DNA of 64,000 nucleotides from Euglena gracilis (GCA_039621445.1 CP154956.1:43052437-43116436); one strand, 5' to 3'; numbered from the stretch's first letter, positions 22,111-32,879 are shown. The notes: generated from the sequence alone by a model not told the origin. Made by a program: numbers and translations.

Positions 22111-22464
22111 TTCAAAAATGGGACGTTTTTTGCCAGTTTGGAGGTCATTCCAATGTGTTTTTATGCATTTTCAGCCAAATTAAGAGAATCAAATTTTGAG
22201 GGGGGGGCTTAAAATAAAAAAAGGGGGGGGTAATGCGGTTGATTGGAGGTCGGGCCGACCAGGTCGGCCCGACCTGGCCGTTATCGACCACTGGAGGTCG
22301 GGCCGACCTGGTCGGCCCGACCTCCAATCAACCGCATTACCCCCCCCTTTTTGAAATTTAAGCCCCCCCCTCAAAATTTGATTCTCTTAATTTGGCTGAA
22401 AATGCATAAAAACACATTGGAATGACCTCCAAACTGGCAAAAAACGTCCCATTTTTGAAAAAAT

Positions 22465-23392
22465 TCGATTAGAGTTAGGGTTAGGGATACGGTTAGGGTT
22501 AGGGTTAGGGATACAGTTAGGGTTAGGGTTAGGGAAACGGATAGGGTTCGGGTTAGGGTTAGGGTTAGGGATACGGTTAGGGTTAGGGCTAGGGTTAGGG
22601 ATACGGTTAGGGATACGGTTTGAGTTAGGGTTAGGGTTAGGGTTAGGGTTAGGGTTTCGGTTAGGGTTAGAGTTAGGGTTAGGGATACGGTTAGGGTTAG
22701 GGTTAGGGTTAGGGTTAGGGTTAGGGATACGGTTAGGGCTGGGGATTAGGGTTAGGGTTAGGGATACGGTTAGTGTGACGGTTATTGTTAGGGTTAGGGA
22801 TACGGTTAGGGTTAGAGTTCGGGCCAGGGATACGGTTTGAGTCTGGGTTGGGGATACGGTTAGGGTTAGGGATGCAGTTAGGGTTAGGGTTAGGGATACG
22901 GATAGGGTTCGGGTTAGGGTTAGGGTTAGGGATACGGTTAGGGTTAGGGCTAGGGTTAGAGTCAGGGTTAGGGATACGGTTAGGGTTTCGGTTAGGGTTA
23001 GAGTTAGGGTTAGGGATACGGTTAGGGTTAGGGTTAGGGTTAGGGTTAGGGTTAGGGTTAGGGATACGGTCAGGGCTGGGGATTAGGGTTAGGGTTAGGG
23101 ATACAGTTAGGGTTAGAGTTCGGGCCAGGGATACGGTTTGAGTTTGGGTTGGGGATACGGTTAGGGTTAGGGATGCAGTTAGGGTTAGGGTTAGGGATAC
23201 GGATAGGGTTCAGGTTAGGGTTAGAGTTAGGGTTAGGGCTAGGGTTAGAGTTAGGGTTAGGGATACGGTTAGGGCTGGGGATTAGGGTTACGGTTAGGGT
23301 TAGGGTTAGGGTTAGGGCTAGGGTTAGAGTTAGGGTTAGGGATACGGTTAGGGCTGGAGATTAGGGTTAGGGATACGGTTAGGTTTTTTTGG
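22465..23392. repeat. degenerate TTAGGG array (right arm)
   Basis: Mirror array to 21055-22110, with the same ATACGG, TTCGGG and GCTGGGGA variants in reverse order. Confidence 0.95.
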
Positions 23393-24139
23393 GGGTGTCC
23401 GGGGGGGGGGCGGCCCCCCCCCCCCCCCCGGAGCAGGCCGTAGGCGACTAAGTTAGCACAAAGGGAGTTTGTTGGGGGGCGCGTTTTGGCCATCCTTGCC
23501 TTGCACACACAACAAGATTTTGTTAGGGTGCGCGTTTTGTCCACCCTTGCCTTGCACACACAAGGGGATATTGTTATTTTGGGCGGGGGGGGGGGGGGGG
23601 GGGGGGTGGCAGCCCCCCCCGGAGGAGGCCGTAGGCCGACTAAGTTAGCACAAAGGGAGTTTGTTGGGGGGCGCGTTTTGGCCATCCTTGCCTTGCACAC
23701 ACAAAATGATTTCGTTAGGATGCGCGTTTTGGCCACCGTTGCCTTGCAGAAACAAGGGGATATTGTTATTTTGGGCGGGGGGGGGGTCGAGGGGGGGCGG
23801 CAGCCCCCCCCGGAGGAGGCCGTAGGCCGACTAAGTTCATTAGGGTCTCTTTCTATAACATGGGACGTTTTTTTTGCCAGTTTCAACCTCATTCCAATGC
23901 TTTTCCATGCATTTTGAGTCAAATTTTACTGAATACTGATTCAAGTTTCCGGGGGGGGGGGCTTAAATTTCAAAAAGGGGGGGGGGTAATGCGGATGATT
24001 GGAGGTCGGGCCGACCAGGTCGGCCCGACCTCCAATGGTCGATAGGCCATAGCCAATGGTCGGCCCGACCTAGGTCGGGCCGACCATGGTCGGTACGACC
24101 TCCGGGATCGTCATAGCCAATCATCCGCACGGAGCCGGC

Positions 24140-24400
24140 CGTCTGGGTCTGCCAGCCAAAGGCTGGGCCAGCCGGCCGCAGGCTAGCCAGCCAACTGGGC
24201 TGCTTAGCTCACCCAACCAGGCTGTATTTTAGTCGGGTGCCTACCCATGAGAGAATGTCTGCAAAGTGCAAAAATTGGTTTCTCAAGTGATAAGAGCAGA
24301 AAATGGATGGCGCCCATGACCATTTATGTTTCCTCTTCCAAATTTCTCAAACTTTTTGAAAAAATACTTGGATTGCCATCCACGTGGGGGGGGACGCGGG
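24140..24400. other. element remnant and unassigned sequence
   Basis: Starts with a CCAGCC module and a left end CAGGCTGTATTTTAGTCGGG (24216 on) of the CAGGCT element class without a matched right end. 24247-24385 is open in two frames and could be an exon, but I cannot choose a frame. Confidence 0.4.
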
Positions 24401-24403
24401 GGC

Positions 24404-24713
24404 CAGGGATTTTTTTAAGTTTGGACCCCCGGGGGGGGGGGGGGGGGGCGGGGTGGGTGGCCCCGCCGGCCACGCCCCCCCCACCCCCGGGGGGGGGGGG
24501 TCCCCCCCGGAGGGGGGTGGGATATACTTTTCGGCGCCGCAGGCGCCGAAAAAATTCTATTTTTAGCACTTTTCGCGATTTTTCGGCCATTTTTTGTGGG
24601 TCCCCCGGGACCCCCTCCCCCCCCCCCACGCGGGGGGGCGCCCCCCCGGGGGGTGGGGGGGGGTGGGGGGGGACCCCCCCCCTCCCCCCCCCCCGGTCTT
24701 AAAAAAACCCCTG
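24404..24713 (+). mobile_element. CAGGG...CCCTG element, 310 bp, perfect 8-bp target duplication
   Basis: Left end CAGGGATTTTTTTAAG, right end GTCTTAAAAAAACCCCTG, flanked on both sides by GCGGGGGC (24396-24403 and 24714-24721). The inside is mostly poly-C/G with a GGCGCC hairpin and ATTTTTAGCACTTTTCGCGA. It encodes nothing and is therefore non-autonomous. The 8-bp duplication and CAGGG ends are typical of hAT-type DNA transposons; the assignment is by that resemblance only. Confidence 0.8.
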
Positions 24714-25194
24714 GCGGGGGCTCAAGCTCACTTAAGAAAACCCCTGGCAGGCACCCCCCCTTGGGGGGGGGTTGGATTTCAGCCTGTGCCCAGGCACATT
24801 CCTTTGAAAATAGGCCATTTTTGGCTCCCCGGCGCCTTCGGCGCCGGGATCTGTGCTTGGACACTTTTGGTCGTGTGCCCCCCCCCCCGGCCGGGGGGGG
24901 GTCGGATCGGGAGTGCCTTGGAGTGCCTGCCCAGGCAGGCACCCCCCCCCCCGGTAGGCATGTTTACAAATTCAAAGGCAATTTCAAGTCCAAAATCCGC
25001 AGTCAACCCAATAAACGACCGAATAATCTCCCCCCTTGAATTTTGGGGAATTGATTGGGGCGACACTGTTATGCCAAACAGGCCATGCCGCAAAACACAA
25101 TGAAAATTAAAAAAAATTGAAAAAAAAAACAATGAAATATTTTCTCCAATGCAGCGAAAATTAAATGATGGACTCCACACATCCCCTTTCCCAT

Positions 25195-26887
25195 CCCGCG
25201 ATGCTCAGCAACCCAAAGAGTCGCCAACTGTGGTCGCAAAAACGGGGGGACGGGAGTAGCTCCCACAAGGGTATCAACAACTGAAGCCCATGGCACATGC
25301 GACCCCAAATCTAACTCATGGGACGTGACAATCGAATTTGTTGATCCTAGAGCTAAAGAAACGAAAGAAAGAATTGGTGAACACCTCAGAATCTGGGAAT
25401 CTGATTGCATATCCTCGAATGTCTGACAGGTTCTGTTTGGAAAGCTGCAAACCTTTCAGATTTTGCTGTTTGTTCTTCCTCTTATCTGATAGAAGGATTA
25501 AATGCTGGTTTTGTTTGTCTCGTCCGGTTCGCTACCATTTGGTCTCTTGGGTGAAGCAGCCATTGATGATGGCAGCGCGCTTTGTGACGCGTACTGCTGG
25601 ATCGACGGTTACAAAGGTGTCAAAGGCTGACCCTTTACCAAAAATGAAAAGGTGGCATTCCTGGAGAGAAGAAGGGGTGGTGCCCAAAGAAGAGGTGATC
25701 CCAGCCGAAATCCAACGAACGGGTGGTGGGGGTCGAACAACCCCCATCCTGGCCCATCCTGGTGGGTGTTCCGGGATCCCACCAGGCCTTCTCGTACTTC
25801 AGGCCCTCCCCCTCTTTGACACTTTTTACTGCACTGTATGGAGAGGGGGGAGGGTCCTGGGCCCCGAATGCTGCCAACCCCTTTGAAAAATAACCAAAAT
25901 AACCGATGTTTTTTGAGGCCTTTTTTTGGTCCCAAAAAATGCCTTTTGGTCCCAAAAAATGCCTTTTGGTGTAAAATTTCATGTGTATCGGGGGGGGGTC
26001 GGCACCAGGGGGAAGGGTCGCGAAAATGGCCATCATGGGGTGGGGGTTGAATGTATTGATGGCATGGTATGTTGTGTGTTCTACCTTGGAGTGGAGGGAG
26101 AGGGCCGTTGCCTATAAAATTTGCCCTCCTCCCCCGGGGATCCAGCCAGCCAGCAGCCTCTTCCTGACTCGGACTCCCTCCCCCCCATCAAGGAGCGCCG
26201 GGAGGTGGCTGGACGGGAGGGGGTCCCCAAAAACCTGGGAGGGGGTCCCCGACCCCCTTGCATGGCAAGTGGGGGTGGTTCATCCTCCCTCCAGTCCAGA
26301 GGTGGGGGAATCCTCTGCCCTGTTCATCTTTCTTCTATCAAAAGAATCCAGGCCACAGCACAAAATGCACTGAGCCAGACACACACATCCGCATGCCACC
26401 AAGAACAACATTTTCTTCATCCTTTGTTCAGCAGACATAACAGACATGGATGTCCAACTGGATGGAGATATTGAACGGATGAGAAATTTTGCCAAGGTGC
26501 TCATCAATCTTGGCATCGCAGCAAATGCCTTCTTCCTCCGGACAGTGAGGGATCACCACATGCCTTATGCAATGTTTCATGTTTCACTTTCAAGGAAAGC
26601 CTCTGGGGTTGGCCCGACCCAGCACCCCCCCCCCCAAGTGAACTGAACTTTCTCCATCCTCCCTCCGAACTCTTATCAAAATTTCCGAACAGTTGTCATT
26701 TTGTTGTTTTCTTCTCGTAGGTCCAAAAAATGCCATTTTTGGTCTGCAGATTGCCCATCCTCTGACCATGACGGAAACAGGGATCTTGGTAGGCCAAAAC
26801 CTCACAAGAGTGACAGCTCCTAACCCCAAGCCTATTCCTCCTAGTGACCCTACACGGACACCGCAAACGAAAAAGAGGGCATCATAG
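25195..26887 (+). CDS. four-exon gene, function unknown
   Basis: Exons: about 25195-25376 (5' boundary uncertain), 25560-25616, 26435-26611 and 26721-26887 (stop TAG). The phases fit at every junction: exon 1 to 2 and 2 to 3 with GT-AG introns, exon 3 to 4 with a 109-nt GC-AG intron. Recognisable stretches are NSWDVTIEFVDPRAKETKER, IDDGSALCDAYCWIDGYK, ERMRNFAKVLINLGIAANAF, GLQIAHPLTMTETGILVGQN and a Pro/Lys-rich C-terminus ending KKRAS. I do not recognise the family. No initiating ATG is visible in frame upstream, so at least one 5' exon is probably missing. The third intron side contains a C-rich CCAGCC fragment. Confidence 0.6.
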
Positions 26888-26997
26888 GAAAGCCTAAAGG
26901 GGGGGGGTTACCGTAAAGATAACATGAGTGGCTAACACGGTGGAGGTTCGGCATAGCACCCTCTCCACAGGGTCGGCCCTCAGCACCACAGGTGTCA

Positions 26998-27035
26998 CAG
27001 TTGGGGTTTGGGTTTGGGTTAGGGTTAGGGTTAAG
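26998..27035. repeat. short TTAGGG tract
   Basis: GGGTTT and GGGTTA units over about 35 bp. Confidence 0.8.
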
Positions 27036-27039
27036 TGGC

Positions 27040-28970
27040 GATCGAGTGGCGAACAAGTACCTACATTTCTGCACCCCTGAAAGTTAAAAAAAAAAGTTGT
27101 CCAGCCGCCCTTCGGGAGGCTGGAAGAATATGAAACTTGTTGACGGTGCGTTGAGAGCTTTAATTTTGTACAAGGGGGTCCGACCCCCCCCCCCCCCTGG
27201 AGGGGATTCAGACCACGCCTCCCAGAGCCGGGAGGGGGGGGTCTGGATACCCCCATGCAGCGGTGGTGGAACGACTTTTTCCGGGGGGGGGGGGCGAGGA
27301 TCTGAGAAAATTTCACACACACATCCTTTTTTCTCCGGCGCAAAGCACCGAAAAATTTTTCTTGGCTCATCCAAGGTGTATTTTATTTGCCCTCCTGACC
27401 CGAAGGGGCCGTGACGCTGACGCCCTTTTTGAAGCCCAATGTCCCAAAAAAATAAATTGGAAGGCTCCGTGCGGAAAATTGGCCATGCTGCTTCTGGAGT
27501 TCGACCCGACCCAGGTCGGGCCGACCTAGGTTGGGCCGACCATTGGCCATGGCTTATCGACCTCTGGAGGTCGGGCCTTCGACCTCCACTGCACTGCAAT
27601 ACCCCCCCCCCTTTTTTGAAATTTAAGCCCCCCCCCCCCCAAATTTGATTCTCTTAAATTCAGTGTAAAATGCATGGAAACACACCCGAATGTCCTGAAA
27701 ACGTCAGAAACGTCCCATATTCAAAAAAAATGGGGGAAATTGCCAAATCAGTTGAGTTCCATGGCCAATGACAAATTCCCCCTGTGAGTGCAAGGCAGGG
27801 ATGGGCACGTAAACGCCATCAGCAACGGCTCCCCTGACCCTAATCCTAATGCTGACTCTAGCCCTGATGCTGACCCTATCCCTAACCCTGACCGTATCCC
27901 TAGCCTTATCCCTAACCCTATCCCTAACCCTAACCCAGCCTTTACCCGAACCCTGACCCTTACCAACCTAACCGTATCCCTAACCCTGACCCAAAACTTC
28001 ACCCCAACCGAGAATCCAAAAAAATGGAGGCAGGGGGTGGAAAAAAGTTTTGTGCCTGAAAATCAAACATCTAAAAACCCTTTGCCAAGTTCCCTGGATT
28101 TCAGGCAGTGAAACCACCAGAAAAGGAGCTTTTCAAGGGCAGCATTCTGGGCGCCAAAGGCGGCCGAGACGGTGATGGATTTTTGCAATTTCATTTTCTA
28201 GAGATGTGATTTCAATTGGTGAGGTGGCTGCCGAAGGCAGTTGAGACGGTAACGCCCTTTGAACCATTGAAAATGGCATTTACAACAAAAAATGCCACAT
28301 GTGTGCCACAAAAAACTTTTTTCTTCCCAAAATCTCGGGGGGGGCAGCCGCCCCCCCCCCCCCCCCGACCCCCCCTTGTGGCACCAATACCCCCATGGAA
28401 CCAAACAAACTTCTTCACCAGCGCTTCCCACCAGCGAACTTACCATGCCCTCCCAATGACCACCACCCAAAATTTTACAAGTCGGATGGGGTTATTTGAA
28501 GGACTAGAGTTAGGGCAACATGGCCATGTTGCCCTTACCCTACTACTCCTTCAAATAACCCCATTTTACCCATTTGGGTGGTGGTCGTTTAGCGAAGGAG
28601 TACCAAAAAAAATTCGGCGCCTTTGGCGCATAAAAATTTATGGTGGGGGTCGACCCACCTCCCAGGTAGTCCTAGTGCTCTTTCGCTATCCGACCGCCAC
28701 CCAAAATTTCTCAATTTCCCCGGTGAAGTTCACCGGTGAACGTTCACCAGGGGGTGGGGAAGCCTCGACCGGTGAACTTCCCTGGTGAAATTCCTGGAGA
28801 ACTTCACCGTTTTGAGGGTTGGGGGTGAAAATTCTGACATGTTGTGTTTTTGCACACGATTTGGACGAACAGAAGCTTAGTCCATGCATTCATGGGGTTC
28901 CTGTGGGTTCAAGCCCCTTTCGTAGCTGCAAACTCATTAGCTGTGCCAATCTCTTAGTATCCTGTTTGAA
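27040..28970. other. no supported gene; repeat fragments
   Basis: Contains the GGTCGGGCCGACC/TTTAAGCCCCC block at 27490-27650, a degenerate CCCTAA tract at 27835-27995, and an inverted repeat around GGGCAACATGGCCATGTTGCCC at 28510-28535 within a larger fold (GGTTATTTGAAGGA ... TCCTTCAAATAACC). Confidence 0.55.
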
Positions 28971-28972
28971 CA

Positions 28973-29391
28973 GGGCATTTTGGTCAACGCCTGAGGAGTT
29001 GTGGCCCAGTGTCAAACCAACCACTGAACCAGCACCTCCACCGCCGCCAACACCAGCCCGTCAGCCACTCTCATCCTTCGTCCCTCCCCCACCAGCTGTC
29101 ATCCCTCATGACAAACTGGCCGCCGCAGAACCATCTCCCAGCAGTTTGTTGCAAGAGACGAAGTATTATGTGCGGGACATTGGGACAGGTTTGGGGTACG
29201 GCTGGCTTGAGAAGCAGAAAACCTCGCCGAAGGGTTTCTCCTCAAATCCTCTGTTTGAGACAGAGCCAGGCTGCTTTTTTTTTGGAGAGGCAATGTGGCT
29301 GAGTTCTGTGGGTGCCAAGCGAAAGGTCTTGGGGGAGAGCTTTCGTTTGACATGCAATATGCAACCTGAACTGCGGGATTTGACAAATTAA
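28973..29391 (+). CDS. proline-rich protein exon, function unknown
   Basis: Opens after a plausible splice acceptor (TTGAACAG at about 28971) and stops at 29391. Residues of note: FWSTPEELWPSVKP, a proline-rich linker with five consecutive prolines, ETKYYVRDIGTGLGYGW and FGEAMWLSSVGAKRK. Codons are G-first biased and free of the surrounding repeats until the last 60 bases, where the AGAGCTTTCG repeat begins. No domain recognised. Could be a terminal exon of a larger gene. Confidence 0.4.
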
Positions 29392-29394
29392 TCT

Positions 29395-29760
29395 GTCAAA
29401 TTTTGGAAATGGAATACACGATCGTGAAAATAAGAGTTATGTGCATTATGTCCGAATTCTGTGGCCATCTGTCGAAAGCCCTTGAGAAGAGCTTTCGATT
29501 GATGGGCAACATGGCATCAGAAGTGTGGAATCTTCCAATTTCTACCGGCGGCCAATTTGGGCCCAAAGTCGCCCAAAACTGCCCTAAACATGGGTATTTG
29601 GTCGAAATTGGCCGTTCTTCCTCAGCCGCCGGTTCAGGCGTGAACCCAGAGCCCCCTAGAAACGGTTTCAAGAAACTGTGTCCCAGACACCAGGTTCACG
29701 CCTGAACCGGCGTCTGGGACACAGTTTTCGATATAGAATACCATACAGCATGACAGAAAT
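29395..29760. other. no gene; repeat fragments
   Basis: One copy of the AAGAGCTTTCGATTGATGGG repeat (29470-29530) and a member of the CCGGTTCAGGCGTGAA palindrome family (29625-29725). Confidence 0.5.
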
Positions 29761-29776
29761 CTGAGGCCATCTGCTG

Positions 29777-29979
29777 AAAGCCCTTGAGAAGAGATTTCGG
29801 TCTATGGGCAACATGGCAGCTGAAAAGTGGAATTTCGAATTTGCAAACAGGGTCGGAAAATGCAATCGCCGATTTTCAGATGTCGGCGATCGCATTTTCC
29901 GACCCTGTTTGCAAATTTGAAATTCCACTTTTCAGCTGTCATGTTGCCCATCGACCGAAAGCTCTTCTCAAGGGCTTTC
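29777..29979. repeat. 200-bp near-perfect inverted repeat
   Basis: Arms of about 95 bp from AAGCCCTTGAGAAGAG through GTTTGCAAATTTGAA to TCGGAAAATGC.GATCG, with a loop around TTTTCAGATG at about 29877-29887. Confidence 0.85.
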
Positions 29980-29986
29980 TACACAC

Positions 29987-30990
29987 AAATTGTGGCTGAG
30001 CCCAGATTTCAGGCTGAAATCTGGGCTCAGCCACAATTTGTTTGAAAACGTGTCACCCCCCCCCTTTTTCCGCAGCCTTCCCACTATGGCTAAACGCACG
30101 GCTAACTTTGTGAATGGTCTTTTGCCACCTCCCCCTAGGACGGAACTGTTCCTGGCTGCTCTCGCGGTATACCAGCAAGATGCCAAGAAGCCGAAGGTTG
30201 ACCCCCTTCATGGCACCTTGCTGGCACAGGGCAACACAAAGAAAAAGTCCGGCTCCGTGGGAACAGAGCTTGCTGCTGTTGCCAACTGTTTGGAGTTTGC
30301 CAAACTGTGTCAACATCGGCAAGCCTCTTATCCTGAGCTGCATGCTTTCTTTGTTGCCTGGACGGGATGGGAGCTGGAACCCAGCCTGTTGTTCGATGAG
30401 TCGAGCGTCATTGAACAATGTGTGGCTCAACGTAAACAGCAGTCGGGAACTTTGTTCGTTTCAGGGAATCGTTCGGCAACCTCTTTTCTTCTTTGCCATT
30501 CCCAAAAATCCAAAATGTGTAGAGCTGAACAAAGTTGTGTGTGACGCCTGCGGTTTGGCATATCATTTTCATTTCCAAGATTTGCGGCGGCCACCAAAGC
30601 ATGGCTCTTTTTGTGTAAAGCGTGTCGTGTTCCGTGATGTCCGCCACTCCGTATCGTTGTGCTCCAAGGCAACCTAGCCTTCTGTTGTGTTGTAGAGTGC
30701 CCCCGACCCGCCTCACTCGTTGAGGACCACCCGGCCTCGCAACCGCCCTGATGTTTCATGACAGCGTTTTTTGCTTTTTACTCAGGGTTGCCACAGATGC
30801 CCTAATGGAAAACGTGCCTGAACACAGATGCCTTAATCGAAAACGTGTCATTGCCACAGATGCCCTCATTGAAAACGTGCCTAACCACAGATGCCTTAAT
30901 TGAAAACGTGTCATTGCCACAGACGCCCTCATTGAAAACGTGTTCATGACCACAAATTTCAGGGCAGGCATTTGGCGGGCTGAACACGTT
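29987..30990 (+). mobile_element. repeat unit carrying the MAKRTANF ORF, copy C
   Basis: Starts with the short AATTGTGGCTGAG hairpin, then GAAAACGTGTCACC, poly-C/T, the ORF, a short GTAGAG/GTTGAGGACCACCCGGCC tail, a five-unit half-unit array (30790-30960) and the common end GGGCTGAACACGTTTTTA. Compared with copies A and B it lacks the long poly-C/CTAGAC tail insertion. Confidence 0.6.
30086..30544 (+). CDS. MAKRTANF-family ORF, copy C
   Basis: 152 residues in the first frame. After GNRSATSF a one-base shift would continue into a 45-residue tail with FAIPKNPKCVELNK, CDACGLAYHFHF and FCVKRVVFRD, giving a protein of roughly 195 residues and a possible zinc-binding C-x2-C ... H ... C arrangement. 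The shared 3' sequence FCVKRVVFRD links this tail to copies A and B. The shift lies in a CTTTTCTTCTTT tract, so either decay or a read error is possible. Likely the most complete copy. Confidence 0.5.
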   Translation: MAKRTANFVNGLLPPPPRTELFLAALAVYQQDAKKPKVDPLHGTLLAQGNTKKKSGSVGTELAAVANCLEFAKLCQHRQASYPELHAFFVAWTGWELEPSLLFDESSVIEQCVAQRKQQSGTLFVSGNRSATSFLLCHSQKSKMCRAEQSCV

Positions 30991-32165
30991 TTTAACAGAT
31001 GGCCTTAGATTTCAACCATGCTGCGTGGTATATATTCTATTTCAGAAATTCCCCAAACTTGGCCAAAAGGAAATTGTTGTTCAAAAACCCCAATTTCTGG
31101 CAGAAGACCCCCCTAAAAAACTGTTCAAGTATGATTACCACATGTCCACAAACCCTTTTGGACACTTTTTGGCACTTTTTATTTTGGGTCCCCCAGACGC
31201 CGGGTTCACGCCCGAACCGGCGTCTGGGATGCCGGTTCGGGCAGAAATTTCCCGCCCGAACCTGCGTCCCAGACGCCGGTTCAGGCGTGAACCTGGAGCC
31301 CCCAGACACGGTTTCAGCCTTTTTTGGTTTGCATGCTTGGAATTTCACTTGACAGACTTCGGACTTCTTGGGGTGCCGACGCCTGGGCATCTGGCATTTC
31401 CTACCTACAGCACGGCAGATGAAATCCCAATGTGGGATGGGGAGGACGGGGGGATGTGATCCCCCGTCCTCCCTCATGTCCCCTTGTCTCCCCCCAAGAC
31501 CACATCATTGATGGGTAACGCAAGGGATTTTGTCATTTTGGGGCCCTTGAACAGTTGAGCAACAACAGGGATTTGCCCCCCAAAACAGGCGGGTAACACA
31601 AGGGATTGTTATTGGGAAGGGGGTTTTATTTGGGGGAAATCACAGTTTTTTTTTTGGTGGCCTATATGAATTTTCGCTGCTTTCAACTGTGCCAAAATTT
31701 GTTTTTGTATCTATTATCCCCCAAAATGGCAATATTTGCTCAAAATAGAACATTTCTGGTGAAAAATTGTGATATTCACCAATATATTGTGGGGGGGGGT
31801 TGGTCAAGGAGGGGGAGGGTAGTTGGTGGTTAATTACCTACTCTAATGTGCCAGCAGGTCATGTTAGCCAATTTTAGACTCCCTCCCCCGAGGCCCCCCC
31901 TATCACAAGTCACAAAATCCTGTGGGCAATTTCAATTTGTGGGCCATTTTGTCTCGTTTGGGGCCATTTAGCAGTTTAGGTTTGGGGGTTTTGGGGTGAG
32001 CCCTGTGTCAAGGCCAAAGGCCAGCCAGTCCCTCTGAAAGAAGCCAATGAAAGGACTTTGCTCCACGAGTATGTTCCGCACATAAGAAATCGACTGAATT
32101 CCCGGGTGGGGGGGATTCCCCAAAGACAGTTCAAAACATTTTCATAATTCATTTTTTGGTGTTTA
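30991..32165. other. no supported gene
   Basis: Contains a CCGGTTCGGGC palindrome block (31190-31310), also open in both directions as repeat translation. The remainder is AT-rich without family signals. Confidence 0.4.
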
Positions 32166-32169
32166 TTAG

Positions 32170-32838
32170 GTGTGTGGTGCTCATCTGTCATCTTTGGAAC
32201 CATTTCGAGTCATTTGTGGCAAACGGAGACCATTCTTGATGTGTGCAATGTCCAGATTTCGTTTGAATTCGACCCGTTCAGCCTTGGCAGAGGGTGCCAT
32301 GCCAATTTGGAAAATTGTTCCCCGAAAAGGCAAAACGTTTCTGGCGCTCTGTGCAAAAATGAGGCATTTTCTCTCCATAAATAAAGGTGCAAAGAAGAAT
32401 TGTTCGACAAATTTTCATGCATCATCAAAATGAAATTTTCATCCTCCAAAATTGAGTTGTGAGTCAGCTGAGTTGGTACATTCAGGCAAAATTTGTGGGT
32501 TTTTTTTATGTTTCTTTCATGTTTTCCCCGCAGACATTTTTTCGAGCTTTGCTGTGAATACCATTGGCTGAGCATCTTTGGGCCAGTTGTTGTCCTTTTT
32601 TAATTTTTTTTTGTTCCGGATTGCCAAAGTTGCATAAATTTCTTTGTATTTATTTGTTGTCCCCCAGACCAAGACTTATTTTTGGTATGAGAAAAGCCAG
32701 CCTGTCATCAATACGAGGCTGTGGTCAAGTGCTTTGAAGAGCAGTCTTCAACACCCAAGGTCTGCTTTGGACAAATTGCAGGGTATGAAGATGCCCTCTC
32801 TAGGCACATCACCAAGCCAGGGTCCTGCTTCCTTTGAT
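32170..32838 (+). CDS. two-exon candidate gene, function unknown
   Basis: Exon 1 about 32170-32391 after TTTATTAG, ending AAAG/GTGCAA. Exon 2 from about 32687-32692, ending at a TGA at 32838. The phases agree (1 to 1) with GT-AG. Exon 2 reads CHQYEAVVKCFEEQ ... CFGQIAGYEDALSR and has strong G-first codon bias. The C-x8-C followed by a third Cys recalls half of a CHCH fold, but the spacing is not the standard nine, so I do not assign it. Other frames are also open in exon 1. Confidence 0.3.
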
Positions 32839-32879
32839 GTGTCCATTGGACCCCAACAAGCTCTCTCACAATGACTGTC

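Larger units (their letters stand above)
20346..24137. repeat. 3.8-kb imperfect palindrome with telomere-like arms
   Basis: Reading inward from both ends the two strands match: GGCTCCGTGCGGATGATTGG, TCGGGCCGACC palindromes, TTTTGAAATTTAAG with poly-C, AATGCACGG/CCATGCATTT, the AACTTAGTCGGCC and TGTGTGCAAGGCAA modules, about 1 kb of degenerate telomeric repeat, then AATCGAATTTT...AAAATTCGATT and a core of GGTCGGGCCGACC palindromes around 22286. The arms differ by indels and substitutions, and the telomeric arrays differ in length and order. Possible roles (replication or recombination hot spot, former subtelomere) are inference. Confidence 0.85.

Noticed and set aside
21091-23364. Long LGLGIRLG-type open frames
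   Set aside because: Translations of degenerate TTAGGG/CCCTAA repeats; both strands and several frames are open for the same reason.
20346-24137. Telomere-telomere fusion
   Set aside because: A fusion would read TTAGGG then CCCTAA; here the order is CCCTAA, core, TTAGGG.
32690-32838. CHCH-domain (twin CX9C) protein
   Set aside because: Only three of four cysteines are present and the first spacing is eight, not nine.
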